A DNA stretch of 64,000 nucleotides from Segnochrobactrum spirostomi (GTDB lineage: Bacteria > Pseudomonadota > Alphaproteobacteria > Rhizobiales > Segnochrobactraceae): contig NZ_VWNA01000001.1 of NCBI RefSeq assembly GCF_009600605.1, positions 2,032,501 to 2,096,500 of the forward strand, given 5' to 3'. The notes under the pieces were generated by a model. The model saw only the letters and a list, made by a program, of their open reading frames with translations. It was not told the origin of the DNA and did no database searches. Below, piece after piece: positions 19,526-28,429 of the stretch; the stretch's first letter is position 1; each line of letters starts with the position of its first letter. Made by a program: the position numbers and the translations under genes.

Positions 19526-20703
19526 CCTCACAAGAGTCCCGACCGATGCCGAGCCGCTCGCCCGCCACCATTCTCTCCAATGCCCGCCTCGTCCTCGCGG
19601 ACCGCGTCGTCCACGGCAGCGTCGTGCTGCGCGACGGCCTCATCGAGGCGGTCGACGAGGGGCCGAGCGCGGCCCTCGGCACCCTCGATTGCGCCGGCGA
19701 TTATCTTGTCCCGGGGCTCGTCGAACTGCACACCGACCACCTCGAGAACCATTATGCGCCGCGCCCCGGCGTGCGCTGGAACCCGATCGCCGCCATTCAG
19801 GCCCACGACGCCCAGGTCGCCGCGTCGGGCATCACCACCGTGTTCGATGCGCTGCGCGTCGGCGGCGATGCCGACGCGACGACGATCGGCAACGACACCC
19901 GTACGCTGGCCGCGGCGCTCGACGTCGCCCGGGCGGAGGGGCGCCTCAGGATCGATCATTTCCTGCATCTGCGCTGCGAGGTGCCGGCGGAGGACGTCGT
20001 CGCCGATGCCGAGCCGCTGATCGCGACGGGCCGGGTCCGCCTCGCCTCGCTGATGGACCACACGCCGGGACAGCGCCAGTTCGTCAGCTTGGCCGAATAC
20101 CGGAAATATTATCAGGCGAAGGCCGGCTTCTCCGACGCCGAGATGGACGCCTACGTGGCCGAGCGCCAGGAGATCGGGCGCATCCGCTCCGCCGCCAATC
20201 GGCCGCTTGTCGCCGCCATGGGGCGGGCCGCCGGGCTGGTGCTGGCGAGCCACGACGACGCCACGCCCGAGCATGTGGCCGAGGCGGTCGGCGACGGCGC
20301 GACCATTGCGGAATTCCCGACGACGCTCGAGGCGGCACATGCCGCCCGCGCCGGCGGCCTCAAGATCCTGATGGGCGCGCCGAACGTGGTCCGCGGCGGC
20401 TCCCATTCCGGCAACGTCTCGGCGGTCGAACTCGCCGAGACCGGCCTCCTCGACATTCTGTCGTCCGATTATGTGCCGTTCAGCCTGATGCAGGCGGCGT
20501 TTCTCCTCCCCGAGCGCATCCCGGCGATGCCGCTCGAACGGGCCATCGCGTTGGTCACGCGGGGCCCGGCGGCGGCCGTCGGTCTCGACGACCGCGGGGA
20601 GATCGCACCGGGACGGCGGGCGGATCTCGTGAGGGTGGTGCACCGGCCGGGCAGCGTGCCCGTGGTCCGGAGCGTCTGGAGCGGTGGGGAACGCGTGGGA
20701 TGA
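19522..20703 (+). CDS. phnM: PhnM alpha-D-ribose 1-methylphosphonate 5-triphosphate diphosphatase
   Basis: PhnM (393 aa) is an amidohydrolase-fold enzyme that removes pyrophosphate from ribosyl-1-phosphonate-5-triphosphate to make the PhnJ substrate. Metal-site motifs are visible: PGLVELHTDHLENHYAPRP near residue 66, DHFLHLRCE, LMDHTPGQRQF and LASHDDATPEHV. The C-terminal GEIAPGRRADLV is typical of amidohydrolases. A GTG start at 19522 overlaps the preceding stop (GTGA); an ATG at 19546 is an alternative. Its stop overlaps the start of the HD-domain gene, so DUF1045, phnM and the HD gene form one translationally coupled unit. Confidence 0.95.
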   Translation: MTSQESRPMPSRSPATILSNARLVLADRVVHGSVVLRDGLIEAVDEGPSAALGTLDCAGDYLVPGLVELHTDHLENHYAPRPGVRWNPIAAIQAHDAQVAASGITTVFDALRVGGDADATTIGNDTRTLAAALDVARAEGRLRIDHFLHLRCEVPAEDVVADAEPLIATGRVRLASLMDHTPGQRQFVSLAEYRKYYQAKAGFSDAEMDAYVAERQEIGRIRSAANRPLVAAMGRAAGLVLASHDDATPEHVAEAVGDGATIAEFPTTLEAAHAARAGGLKILMGAPNVVRGGSHSGNVSAVELAETGLLDILSSDYVPFSLMQAAFLLPERIPAMPLERAIALVTRGPAAAVGLDDRGEIAPGRRADLVRVVHRPGSVPVVRSVWSGGERVG

Positions 20704-21287
20704 TGGCGCAACAGAACAAGATGAATGCCGCGGCGGCGGATCTCGACCCGGTCGAATATCTGTTCCGGTGCCTCGCGGAGGAGGGCGGCGCCCTCTATGG
20801 CGGCGAGGCGGTGACCCAGCTCGAGCACGCCTTGCAGGCGGCCGATCTCGCCTACCGGGAAGGCGCGAGCGACGCCCTCGTCGCCGCCGCGCTGCTCCAC
20901 GATGTCGGCCACCTCCTCGCCGCCGACGACGGTGCGGCCGAAAGCGGCCACGACCTCTACCACGAGGAAGCCGGTGCTCGCTTCGTGGCGCGCCACTTCC
21001 CCCCGGCGGTCAGCGAGCCGATCCGCCTTCATGTCGATGCCAAGCGCTATCTCTGCGCCATCGACCCCGATTATTTCGCCACCCTGTCGCCGGCGTCGGT
21101 GCGCACCCTCGCGCTTCAGGGCGGTCCGTTCGACGAGGCCGGCGCCACCGCGTTCCGCCTCACCCCGTTCTCCGAGGACGCGGTGAAGCTCCGGTTCTGG
21201 GACGACCTCGCCAAGGACCCCGAGGCCGACCCGCCGCCGCTCGCCTTCTTCCGCCCTGTCGTCGAGCGAGCCCGCCGGCGCGCCTGA
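20700..21287 (+). CDS. Phosphonate-operon HD-domain protein, PhnZ-like oxygenase candidate
   Basis: This 195-residue protein belongs to the HD-domain group found in phosphonate operons. The HD core is visible as H43 (LEHALQ), H67-D68 with H71 (LLHDVGHL), H88 and H111-x3-K115. Just before the core is Y33-x2-E36 (LYGGEAV), matching the Tyr/Glu pair that gates the mixed-valence di-iron site of PhnZ, which oxidatively cleaves 2-amino-1-hydroxyethylphosphonate, and of TmpB. The function here is therefore inferred as a C-P bond-cleaving oxygenase, not proved. The usual partner, a 2-oxoglutarate dioxygenase (PhnY/TmpA), is not in this window. Tandem ATG codons at 20700/20703 overlap the phnM stop. 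Confidence 0.85.
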   Translation: MMAQQNKMNAAAADLDPVEYLFRCLAEEGGALYGGEAVTQLEHALQAADLAYREGASDALVAAALLHDVGHLLAADDGAAESGHDLYHEEAGARFVARHFPPAVSEPIRLHVDAKRYLCAIDPDYFATLSPASVRTLALQGGPFDEAGATAFRLTPFSEDAVKLRFWDDLAKDPEADPPPLAFFRPVVERARRRA

Positions 21288-21464
21288 GCGGACCGCGCGC
21301 CCTTCGGCGGTGGCGGCTTGCCGACCGCCGCCGAAATACACCTTTGCGCAAGCCTCTTCTGCCAGGTTTGTGAAGCCGGCTCATCGATCTGGGCCGCGCG
21401 ATCGAAAAGACGGGCCGGACCGCATGCGCGGCCGGGAGACCCGCCGGATCGCGGAGGGTGGGTG

Positions 21465-21638
21465 ATGCTCAATCTCGACAAGCTTCTTCAGGCCGCCCGT
21501 GAAATCGCCGGCCTCGATCCGGAAAGCGCGGCCCGCAAACGGGCCTGGCTGATCGGCGAACTCCTGCTCGAATGCCCCGGTCTGCGCCGCCAGGAAGTGC
21601 GCGACCTCTACGACCGGGTGGTCGAGCGCCACGGCTGA
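21465..21638 (+). CDS. Small hypothetical protein (57 aa)
   Basis: I do not recognise this small protein. It is predicted all-helical: LNLDKLLQAAREIAGLDP, AARKRAWLIGELLLECPG, then LRRQEVRDLYDRVVERHG. A strong purine-rich site (GGAGGGTGGGTG) directly precedes the ATG, and the codons have the GC3-rich pattern of real genes here. It follows the HD-domain phosphonate gene by 177 bases, with a GC-rich hairpin in between (arms 21303-21310 and 21328-21335), so it may be a separate unit. Confidence 0.5.
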   Translation: MLNLDKLLQAAREIAGLDPESAARKRAWLIGELLLECPGLRRQEVRDLYDRVVERHG

Positions 21639-21941
21639 GGCGACGAGCGCGTCCAGACACGGCTGCGTTACGATGTCCCAGCGCATCGCGGGTCGTAGCG
21701 GCAAGCCATATTGCAACTGCACGTAAGGGGTGCGGCGAAATGCGCGCACCGAGCCGCTTTCCGTCAAGCGGTGCGCCGGCTTGCGCCCCGCGCGAGGGGC
21801 TCGTCGGGTCATCCCAGCGCCGCCGCGGCGACGGCAGATTCTTGAAATTCTTGTGTTTTGTGTGAGCCGGACGACGCCGGGCCCTGCCGCCTCCCCCACC
21901 GCGGCGGAATGCGGGCGGTTGTGCAGCCGGCAAAAAGGTGC

Positions 21942-21975
21942 GTCGCAATCGTTATGTTGCAGTGCACATTGCGAC
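21942..21975. promoter_or_regulatory. Inverted repeat GTCGCAAT ... ATTGCGAC
   Basis: Perfect 8-base arms GTCGCAAT (21942-21949) and ATTGCGAC (21968-21975) are separated by 18 bases. The spacer holds the palindrome GTGCAC. The element lies about 290 bases upstream of cyoA and could be a regulator site or an RNA hairpin. Which one cannot be decided from sequence. Confidence 0.4.
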
Positions 21976-22123
21976 GGCACCTCGGCAAAAATCCGCACCG
22001 CGCGGGGCGCTGTGGCAGACTTACGCATTGCACCCGGGCACCCGCCGGGAATATGAGCAAACACCCGGGGCTCGGCTAGGTTGACCTCCGATCCCGGCCA
22101 AGGCTCGAGCGTCGCTTCAGCTA

Positions 22124-22142
22124 AAACACGTTTGACGTGTTT
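22124..22142. promoter_or_regulatory. Inverted repeat AAACACG-TTTGA-CGTGTTT upstream of cyoA
   Basis: This perfect 7-base dyad with a 5-base spacer lies 120 bases before the cyoA start. Its centre contains TTGACG, a -35-like hexamer, so a bound repressor could occlude a promoter, although no good -10 follows at 16-18 bases. It is an operator candidate by symmetry and position only. Confidence 0.45.
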
Positions 22143-22264
22143 CGCATTCGGAGTCGAAGTCGTTCATCGACTAGTGGTCGATTCGAATGATTTCAGAATG
22201 TTTCGGCATTGCGGTGGCCGTGTGGATTACACGTCTTTCCGCGTTGTTGGTCGAGAGGTAGTCG

Positions 22265-23275
22265 ATGAGATCGTTGTGGGGCGCGGTCCTGCGCGCAACG
22301 GGGACAGTTGTGGAGCCGTCGCCCTCCACCGGATTTTTGCGGCGCAACAGTTCACGAATACGTGCGCTGTTCGGCACGGTGGGAGCGGCCGTGCTGCTCG
22401 CCGGCTGCCAGATGGAAGTGCTCAACCCGAAGGGCCCGATCGCGTCCGACGAGAAGGACCTGATCCTCTTCGCCACGGGCCTCATGCTCATCGTGGTCAT
22501 TCCGGTGATCGTGCTGACCCTCGTCTTCGCCTGGCGCTACCGCGCCTCGAACACGAAGGCGACCTACGCCCCCGATTGGGAGCACTCGAACAAGATCGAG
22601 GCGGTGGTCTGGTTGATCCCATGCGCGATCATCGTGGTGCTCGCCACCGTGACCTGGATCACCACCCACAAGCTCGACCCCTACCGGCCGATCGCGAGCA
22701 CCGCGAAGCCGCTCGAGGTCGAGGTGGTGTCGCTCGATTGGAAGTGGCTGTTCATCTATCCCGAGCAGAACGTCGCGAGCGTCAACGAGCTCGCCATTCC
22801 GACCGGCACGCCGGTGAATTTCCGGCTGACCTCGGCGACGGTGATGAACTCGTTCTTCATCCCGCAGCTCGGCAGCCAGATCTACACGATGGCCGGGATG
22901 GAGACGAAGCTGCACCTGCTCGCGAGCGAGACGGGTGATTATGCCGGCATCTCCGCGAACTATAGCGGCGCCGGCTTCTCGGGCATGAAGTTCGTCACGA
23001 AGGCGATGAGCCAGGCCGATTTCGACGCCTGGGTGGCAAAGGCCCGCGCCTCGTCCCAGAGCCTCGACGCGGCGACCTACCGCGCGCTCGAAGCGCCGAG
23101 CGAGGACAATCCGGTCGCGCTCTACGCCTCGGTGTCGCCGACGCTCTACCACAACATCCTGAACAAGTGCGCCGACGGGGCCGTCTGCACCGACGTCGCG
23201 ATGAATCTCGCCCTCGCGAAGGGCGCCGGGACCGGCGCCAACCTCTGCACGCCGGCGAATCCCAAGGGTCTCTGA
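22265..23275 (+). CDS. cyoA: Cytochrome bo3-type ubiquinol oxidase subunit II
   Basis: This 336-residue subunit II of a proton-pumping quinol oxidase has a lipoprotein signal with lipobox LLAGC (Cys48), two transmembrane helices at about 68-90 and 110-132, and a periplasmic cupredoxin domain. The CuA ligands of cytochrome c oxidases are missing; instead it reads [27 protein letters not shown], as in CyoA. The C-terminal COX-aromatic-rich region follows ([18 protein letters not shown]). Stop and cyoB start are 2 bases apart. A GAGAGG stretch precedes the ATG. Confidence 0.95.
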   Translation: MRSLWGAVLRATGTVVEPSPSTGFLRRNSSRIRALFGTVGAAVLLAGCQMEVLNPKGPIASDEKDLILFATGLMLIVVIPVIVLTLVFAWRYRASNTKATYAPDWEHSNKIEAVVWLIPCAIIVVLATVTWITTHKLDPYRPIASTAKPLEVEVVSLDWKWLFIYPEQNVASVNELAIPTGTPVNFRLTSATVMNSFFIPQLGSQIYTMAGMETKLHLLASETGDYAGISANYSGAGFSGMKFVTKAMSQADFDAWVAKARASSQSLDAATYRALEAPSEDNPVALYASVSPTLYHNILNKCADGAVCTDVAMNLALAKGAGTGANLCTPANPKGL

Positions 23276-23277
23276 CG

Positions 23278-25263
23278 ATGTTCGGTAAGTTAACACTCTC
23301 GGCGATCCCGTTCGATCAGCCGATCATCATGGGCGCCGGCGCCCTGATGGCGCTCGTCGCCATCGCCGTGGTCGGCTCGCTCACCTATTTCCGCCGCTGG
23401 AAATGGCTGTGGACCGAATGGCTGACCTCCGTCGATCACAAGAAGATCGGCGTGATGTACGTCATCCTCGCCATCGTGATGCTGCTGCGCGGCTTCACCG
23501 ACGCGATGATGATGCGCAGCCAGCTCGCGCTCGCCTCCACCGGCGGCGCCGGCTACCTGCCGCCGCACCATTACGACCAGGTGTTCACCGCCCACGGCGT
23601 CATCATGATCTTCTTCATGGCGATGCCGTTCGTGATCGGCCTGATGAACATCGTGGTGCCGCTGCAGATCGGCGCCCGCGACGTCGCGTTCCCCTACCTC
23701 AACTCGCTGAGCTTCTGGCTGACGGTGGCGGGCGCCATGCTCGTCAACCTCTCGCTCGTCGTCGGCGAGTTCGCGCGCACCGGCTGGCTCGCCTATCCGC
23801 CGCTGTCGGGGCTCGCCTACAGTCCGGATGTCGGCGTCGACTATTATATCTGGAGCTTGCAGATCTCCGGTGTCGGCACGCTGCTCGCAGGCGTCAACTT
23901 CATCACGACGATCCTGAAGATGCGCGCGCCGGGCATGTCGCTGATGCGCATGCCGGTGTTCACCTGGACCACGCTCTGCGCCAACATGCTGATCGTCGCC
24001 GCCTTCCCGATCCTGACGGCGACCCTCGCGATGCTTGCGCTCGACCGCTATCTCGGGATGCATTTCTTCACGAATGACGGCGGCGGCAACCCGATGATGT
24101 ATGTCAACCTCATCTGGGCCTGGGGCCATCCCGAGGTTTACATTCTCGTCCTGCCCGCCTTCGGCATCTATTCCGAGGTGATCTCGACCTTCTCGGGCAA
24201 GCGGCTGTTCGGCTACAAGTCGATGGTCTACGCGACCATGGCGATCGCGGTGCTGTCCTTCCTCGTCTGGCTGCACCACTTCTTCACCATGGGCTCGGGT
24301 GCCAACGTGAATGCCTTCTTCGGCATCACCACGATGATCATTTCGATCCCGACCGGCGTGAAGATCTTCAATTGGCTGTTCACGATGTACCGGGGCCGCG
24401 TGCAATTCACCGTCCCGGTGCTGTGGACCATCGGCTTCATCATCACCTTCGCGATCGGCGGCATGACCGGCGTTCTGATGGCGGTGCCCCCGGCCGACTT
24501 CGTGCTGCACAACAGCCTGTTCCTGATCGCCCACTTCCACAACGCGATCATCGGCGGCGTGGTGTTCGGCTGCATGGCCGGCTACACCTACTGGTTCCCC
24601 AAGGCGCTCGGCTTCAAGCTCGACGAGCGGCTCGGCAAGGTGTCGTTCTGGTGCTGGTTCATCGGCTTCTACATGGCCTTCATGCCGCTCTACGCGCTCG
24701 GCCTGATGGGCATGACGCGCCGCCTGAACCACGTCGACAACCCGATCTGGCACATCTACTTGGTGGTCGCGCTGATCGGGGCCGTGATCATCCTGTGCGG
24801 CATCGGCGCCACGATCCTGCAGCTCGTCGTCTCCATCGCGAAACGTGAGCAGCTCAAGGACGTGACCGGCGATCCCTGGGGCGGCCGTACCCTGGAATGG
24901 GCGGTCTCCTCGCCGCCGCCCTTCTACAACTTCGCCCGGGTTCCCGTGGTCACCGGCCGCGACCACTTCTGGGAGATGAAGCAGAACGGCGACGCCTACA
25001 AGCCGCTGCCCGCCTACACCAAGATCCACATGCCGCGCGACACCGGCACGGGCGTGATCCTGGCGGTCATCGCCGGCGCCCTCGGCTTCGCCCTGATCTG
25101 GCAGATCTGGTGGCTGGCCATCCTCACCGCCGTCGCCAGCCTCGTCGTGGTGATCGCCCACTCGTTCAACGAGAACCGCGATTATTACGTCCAGCCGGGT
25201 GAGGTCGCCCGCATCGAAGGCAGCCACTTCAAGGCCCTCACCGCCGCAGGTTCGACGAAATGA
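23278..25263 (+). CDS. cyoB: Cytochrome bo3-type ubiquinol oxidase subunit I
   Basis: CyoB (661 aa) is the catalytic subunit carrying low-spin heme b, high-spin heme o3 and CuB. Visible ligands include the heme histidine in [11 protein letters not shown], the CuB/His-Tyr motif in [17 protein letters not shown], the CuB pair in WLHHFFTMG and the heme pair in [12 protein letters not shown]. About fifteen membrane helices are present and the length equals E. coli CyoB (663 aa). The C-terminal tail is typical of bo3 enzymes. Its last codons overlap the cyoC start (ATGA). Confidence 0.97.
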   Translation: MFGKLTLSAIPFDQPIIMGAGALMALVAIAVVGSLTYFRRWKWLWTEWLTSVDHKKIGVMYVILAIVMLLRGFTDAMMMRSQLALASTGGAGYLPPHHYDQVFTAHGVIMIFFMAMPFVIGLMNIVVPLQIGARDVAFPYLNSLSFWLTVAGAMLVNLSLVVGEFARTGWLAYPPLSGLAYSPDVGVDYYIWSLQISGVGTLLAGVNFITTILKMRAPGMSLMRMPVFTWTTLCANMLIVAAFPILTATLAMLALDRYLGMHFFTNDGGGNPMMYVNLIWAWGHPEVYILVLPAFGIYSEVISTFSGKRLFGYKSMVYATMAIAVLSFLVWLHHFFTMGSGANVNAFFGITTMIISIPTGVKIFNWLFTMYRGRVQFTVPVLWTIGFIITFAIGGMTGVLMAVPPADFVLHNSLFLIAHFHNAIIGGVVFGCMAGYTYWFPKALGFKLDERLGKVSFWCWFIGFYMAFMPLYALGLMGMTRRLNHVDNPIWHIYLVVALIGAVIILCGIGATILQLVVSIAKREQLKDVTGDPWGGRTLEWAVSSPPPFYNFARVPVVTGRDHFWEMKQNGDAYKPLPAYTKIHMPRDTGTGVILAVIAGALGFALIWQIWWLAILTAVASLVVVIAHSFNENRDYYVQPGEVARIEGSHFKALTAAGSTK

Positions 25264-25871
25264 ACGTCATCGCCCCTTCCGTAGCCGACGTCGACTCCCA
25301 CGAGGAGCACCACGAGGACGGATCCAAAACCACGCTCGGGTTCTGGATCTACCTCATGAGCGACTGCATCCTGTTCGCGGCGGTGTTCGCGAGCTTTGCG
25401 GTGCTGCGCAACAACACGGCCGGCGGGCCGACCAGCCATGAGCTGTTCGACCTGCCCTACGTGGCGATCGAAACCGCCTGCCTGCTCATCTCGAGCTTCA
25501 CCTACGGCATGGCGATGATCTCGGCCGATGCCGGCCGCAAGAACCAGGTGCTCGGCTGGCTCGCCGTCACCTTCCTGCTCGGCGCGGCGTTCCTGGGCCT
25601 CGAACTCAACGAGTTCCACGAGATGATCCGTGAGGGCGCCGGTCCCGACCGCTCCGCCTTCCTGTCGGCCTTCTTCACGCTGGTCGGCACCCACGGTCTC
25701 CACGTCACCGCCGGCCTGATCTGGATGGCCGTGATGGCGGCGCACGTGATGCACCGCGGCCTCACCGCGGCCAACCGCACCCGTCTGATGTGCCTGTCGT
25801 TGTTCTGGCACTTCCTGGACATCATCTGGATCGGCGTGTTCACCGTCGTCTATCTGATGGGAGTCGCCTGA
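25260..25871 (+). CDS. cyoC: Cytochrome bo3-type ubiquinol oxidase subunit III
   Basis: CyoC (203 aa) is a five-helix subunit of the oxidase, important for assembly and stability. A His/Asp/Glu-rich N-terminus ([15 protein letters not shown]) is followed by [24 protein letters not shown], the conserved first helix, and the [28 protein letters not shown] loop of this family. It ends [20 protein letters not shown]. The start overlaps the cyoB stop and its stop shares one base with the cyoD start. Confidence 0.95.
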   Translation: MNVIAPSVADVDSHEEHHEDGSKTTLGFWIYLMSDCILFAAVFASFAVLRNNTAGGPTSHELFDLPYVAIETACLLISSFTYGMAMISADAGRKNQVLGWLAVTFLLGAAFLGLELNEFHEMIREGAGPDRSAFLSAFFTLVGTHGLHVTAGLIWMAVMAAHVMHRGLTAANRTRLMCLSLFWHFLDIIWIGVFTVVYLMGVA

Positions 25872-26236
25872 TGAACGCCCCGCACGCCGCTCCGGCCCAC
25901 GGCCACCACGACGACGGCGCCAGCCACGGCACCGTGAAGTCCTACATCGTCGGGTTCGTGCTCTCGGTCATCCTGACCGCGGTGCCGTTCGCCCTCGTCA
26001 TGGCAGGCACCCTGCCGGCGACGACGGTGGTGCCCTTGATCGTGATCCTCGGGATCGTGCAGATCGTGGTGCACCTCGTCTATTTCCTGCACCTCAACAC
26101 ATCCTCGAGCCAGACCTGGAACATGTCGGCGTTCCTGTTCACCGTGCTGATCGTCGCGATCACGGTGATCGGGTCCTTGTGGATCATGCACCATCTCGAC
26201 ATGAACATGATGCCGGGCATGATGCCGACCGAGTGA
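25871..26236 (+). CDS. cyoD: Cytochrome bo3-type ubiquinol oxidase subunit IV
   Basis: CyoD (121 aa) is the small three-helix subunit that helps CuB binding during assembly. A His-rich N-terminus (APAHGHHDDGASHG) is followed by YIVGFVLSVILTAVPFALVM, a second helix with IVQIVVHLVYFLHLN, and a third ending GSLWIMHHLDMNMMPGM, as in the family. It is the last gene of the operon; a strong terminator follows. cyoE (heme O synthase) is absent here, so heme O must be made by a gene elsewhere. Confidence 0.95.
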   Translation: MNAPHAAPAHGHHDDGASHGTVKSYIVGFVLSVILTAVPFALVMAGTLPATTVVPLIVILGIVQIVVHLVYFLHLNTSSSQTWNMSAFLFTVLIVAITVIGSLWIMHHLDMNMMPGMMPTE

Positions 26237-26268
26237 GGCCCTTCGCCTCCGAGGCCGTCGCAAGACAG

Positions 26269-26305
26269 GAAAGCCGCGCCCCCCGGGACGCGGCTTTCTT
26301 CGTTT
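26269..26305. terminator. Intrinsic terminator after cyoD
   Basis: Arms GAAAGCCGCG (26269-26278) and CGCGGCTTTC (26289-26298) form a perfect 10-bp stem with a 10-base loop, followed by TTCGTTT on the plus strand. It separates the oxidase operon from the convergent PLP-decarboxylase gene and, since the lower arm is A/T-rich, could work for both. Confidence 0.8.
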
Positions 26306-26331
26306 CGGGGCCTCTTTATCGAGCGGGCGCC

Positions 26332-27798
26332 TCACTCTCCGGCGAGGCGCCCTTCCCGCTCGCGCCCGATGCGCAGCACGGCCTCGATCAGGCGGTCGAG
26401 GTCGAGCGTGCGGGTGCGGTGGTTGACGAGGCAGACGCGGATCGCCGTCAGTCCACCCAGCGTCGTGGTCGAGGGCGCGGCGATGCCCTGCTCCTGGAGA
26501 TCGGCGACGAGCTCCTTGTTGAGGGTGTTCGCCGCCTCCGGCGAGGCGCCCTCGGGCACGTAGCGGAAGCAGACGATGTTGAGGCTGACCGGCGCCAAGA
26601 GCTCCAATCGCGGCGCATGACGGCCAACCACCTCGCCGAGGTGCCGCGCCTGCCGGCAATTCTTGGCGACGATCGCGCCGAGCCCGTCGATGCCGTGGCT
26701 CTTGATGGTGAACCACACCTTCAAGGCGCGGAACGAGCGGGAGAGTTCCGGCCCGTAATCGCAGAACCAAGGCTCGCCGCCGGCGAGGCCGCGCTCGGCG
26801 CCGGCGAGATATTCCTTGCGCGCCGCGAACGCCGCCCGGTGGGCCCCGGCGTCGCGCACCAGCACGCAGCCGGCGTCGTAGGGCACCTGGAGCCATTTGT
26901 GGAAGTCGAACGCCATCGAATCGGCGCCGCTCATCGCCGCGACCTCGGCGCGGTGCTCCTCGACGAGGCCGGCGAAGGCACCGAACGCCGCATCGACGTG
27001 GAACCACAGATCTTCCCGCCGGCAGATGGCGCCGACGCGGGCGATGTCGTCGATCGCACCCGTATTGACGGTGCCGGCGGTGGCGACTGCGCAGAAGGGT
27101 TTGAGCCCGGCCGCCCGGTCGGCGGCGATCATCCGCTCCAGGGCGTCGCAATCGATGCGGCGGTCGGCATCGACCGGCACGATGCGCACCGCGGCGCGGC
27201 CGAGGCCGAGCAGATCGAACGCCTTGGCGAAGCAGGAATGCGCCTCGGACGAGGCGTAGGCGACGAGACCCCGGGCGGCGGCGGCCACCCCGTCACGGGC
27301 GACGTCGCCGTCGGCCCGGGCATCGCGAGCGACCGTCATGGCGATCAGCGTGCCGAGCGAGGTGCCGCTCGTCAGAATGCCGCTCGCGGTCTCGGGGAAG
27401 CCCATCAGCGCCTTGCACCAATCGATGACCTGGCGCTCGAGGTGGACGGCGATGTGCTCGCGCCCCCCGACATTGCAGTTCATGAAGGCGGCGAGCATCT
27501 CGCCGAGCACGCCCTGGGCGTTGCCGGCGCCATGGACCCAGCCGAAGAAGGACGGGTTCACGTTGCCGACGGCGTAGGGCAGGATCGACGTGCGGAAGGT
27601 CGCGTAGATATCCTCGATCGGCGTCGGTCCATGGGGCACCGGCTCGGTGAGGCGGGCGATCGCCTCCGGCGGCGGCGGCACCCAGACCGGGCGGTCGTTC
27701 GCACCGGCGAGATAGGCGATGCCGTCGTCGACGGCTTCGTGGAAGACGGCGCGCAGGGCGCTCCAGTCCTGCGGATCGAGTGTCGGCTCGTCAGTCAT
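26332..27798 (-). CDS. Group II PLP-dependent amino acid decarboxylase (aromatic-L-amino-acid decarboxylase-like)
   Basis: This 488-residue protein has the group II decarboxylase fold. The PLP lysine is in DFHKWLQVPYDAG near residue 292, the PLP-aspartate in FHVDAAFGAFAG, and GILTSGTSLGTLIAM lies in the cofactor phosphate-binding region. Overall it is closest to aromatic-amino-acid decarboxylases (tryptophan, tyrosine or DOPA), but bacterial members also act on other substrates, so the substrate is unknown. The ATG at 27798 has GGGGAG upstream; the frame extends to 27852 without a better start. It stands alone, divergent from a small unknown ORF. Confidence 0.88.
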   Translation of the reverse strand: MTDEPTLDPQDWSALRAVFHEAVDDGIAYLAGANDRPVWVPPPPEAIARLTEPVPHGPTPIEDIYATFRTSILPYAVGNVNPSFFGWVHGAGNAQGVLGEMLAAFMNCNVGGREHIAVHLERQVIDWCKALMGFPETASGILTSGTSLGTLIAMTVARDARADGDVARDGVAAAARGLVAYASSEAHSCFAKAFDLLGLGRAAVRIVPVDADRRIDCDALERMIAADRAAGLKPFCAVATAGTVNTGAIDDIARVGAICRREDLWFHVDAAFGAFAGLVEEHRAEVAAMSGADSMAFDFHKWLQVPYDAGCVLVRDAGAHRAAFAARKEYLAGAERGLAGGEPWFCDYGPELSRSFRALKVWFTIKSHGIDGLGAIVAKNCRQARHLGEVVGRHAPRLELLAPVSLNIVCFRYVPEGASPEAANTLNKELVADLQEQGIAAPSTTTLGGLTAIRVCLVNHRTRTLDLDRLIEAVLRIGREREGRLAGE

Positions 27799-28024
27799 TC
27801 GAAGCTCCCCAATAGCGCGGTGGATCCTCGTCTCGCCGACGCCGCGTCGCAAGCCCCGACATTTGGGCGGCCGTGCAACAGTCTTTGGACTTTCGGCTTA
27901 CCCATGATAAACGGCGGGGCAGATACGCTCCCGTTTCTCGAACGGCACGCAACGGGCTCCGCGCGATCTGACCCTTTATATTCTGCGGCGATGCCGCTCC
28001 CCCCGGGAATGAGGAAGACGGAAC

Positions 28025-28201
28025 GTGCAAGAGGATCTCGTCGAGCTGTTGGATCGTCTGAAGGTGGCGCAACGCGAGCTGATCGTGGCCGCCGCGCGGG
28101 CCAAGATGCTCCCGTCGGACGGCGTCTTGCGCAAGATCGCCGACCTCGAGCAGGCGATCGTCGCGACCGAGACCCTCGTCGAGGAAGAGCGCGCGGCCTG
28201 A
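28025..28201 (+). CDS. Small hypothetical helical protein (58 aa)
   Basis: This is an unrecognised small protein with a GTG start preceded by GAGGAAG at good spacing. It is charged and strongly helical, with a heptad-like pattern (EDLVELLDRLKVAQRELIVAAARAK, then LRKIADLEQAIVATETLVEEE split by a PSDG turn), so a helical hairpin or coiled coil is likely. Codon use fits the neighbours. It lies between the divergent decarboxylase and the convergent uvrD. Confidence 0.5.
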   Translation: MQEDLVELLDRLKVAQRELIVAAARAKMLPSDGVLRKIADLEQAIVATETLVEEERAA

Positions 28202-28429
28202 TGCTCCGGGCGGTTCGAGCGGCGCGCGAGGGGGTGCCGCGCTTCTCGATCCGTCTCGGCGCACCGAGGCATCACAACGCTTGTGGAATGAGAGACGCGA
28301 CCGGCCGCCGAGGCGACCGCGGATCATGGTCGATCGCGGCGCCCGGAACGGGCGGACGTAGCGTTTCAACGACCGACCCCAGGGACTCTGTCCGGCAGCG
28401 CGACGACGCGCCGGAACGAGCGGGCGGCT

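Larger units (their letters stand above)
21639..22264. other. Long regulatory region upstream of cyoABCD
   Basis: This is the longest gene-free stretch in the window (about 625 bases) and is less GC-rich than its surroundings. It contains two inverted repeats described separately, at 21942-21975 and 22124-22142, both upstream of the terminal oxidase operon. I see no convincing gene on either strand. A regulated promoter for the oxidase, possibly oxygen- or redox-responsive, is the likely content. Confidence 0.55.

Noticed and set aside
23290-25227. Minus-strand frame of about 645 codons opposite cyoB
   Set aside because: The product is His/Glu/Arg-rich without any fold, while the plus strand encodes a complete CyoB. 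It is a GC-skew shadow.
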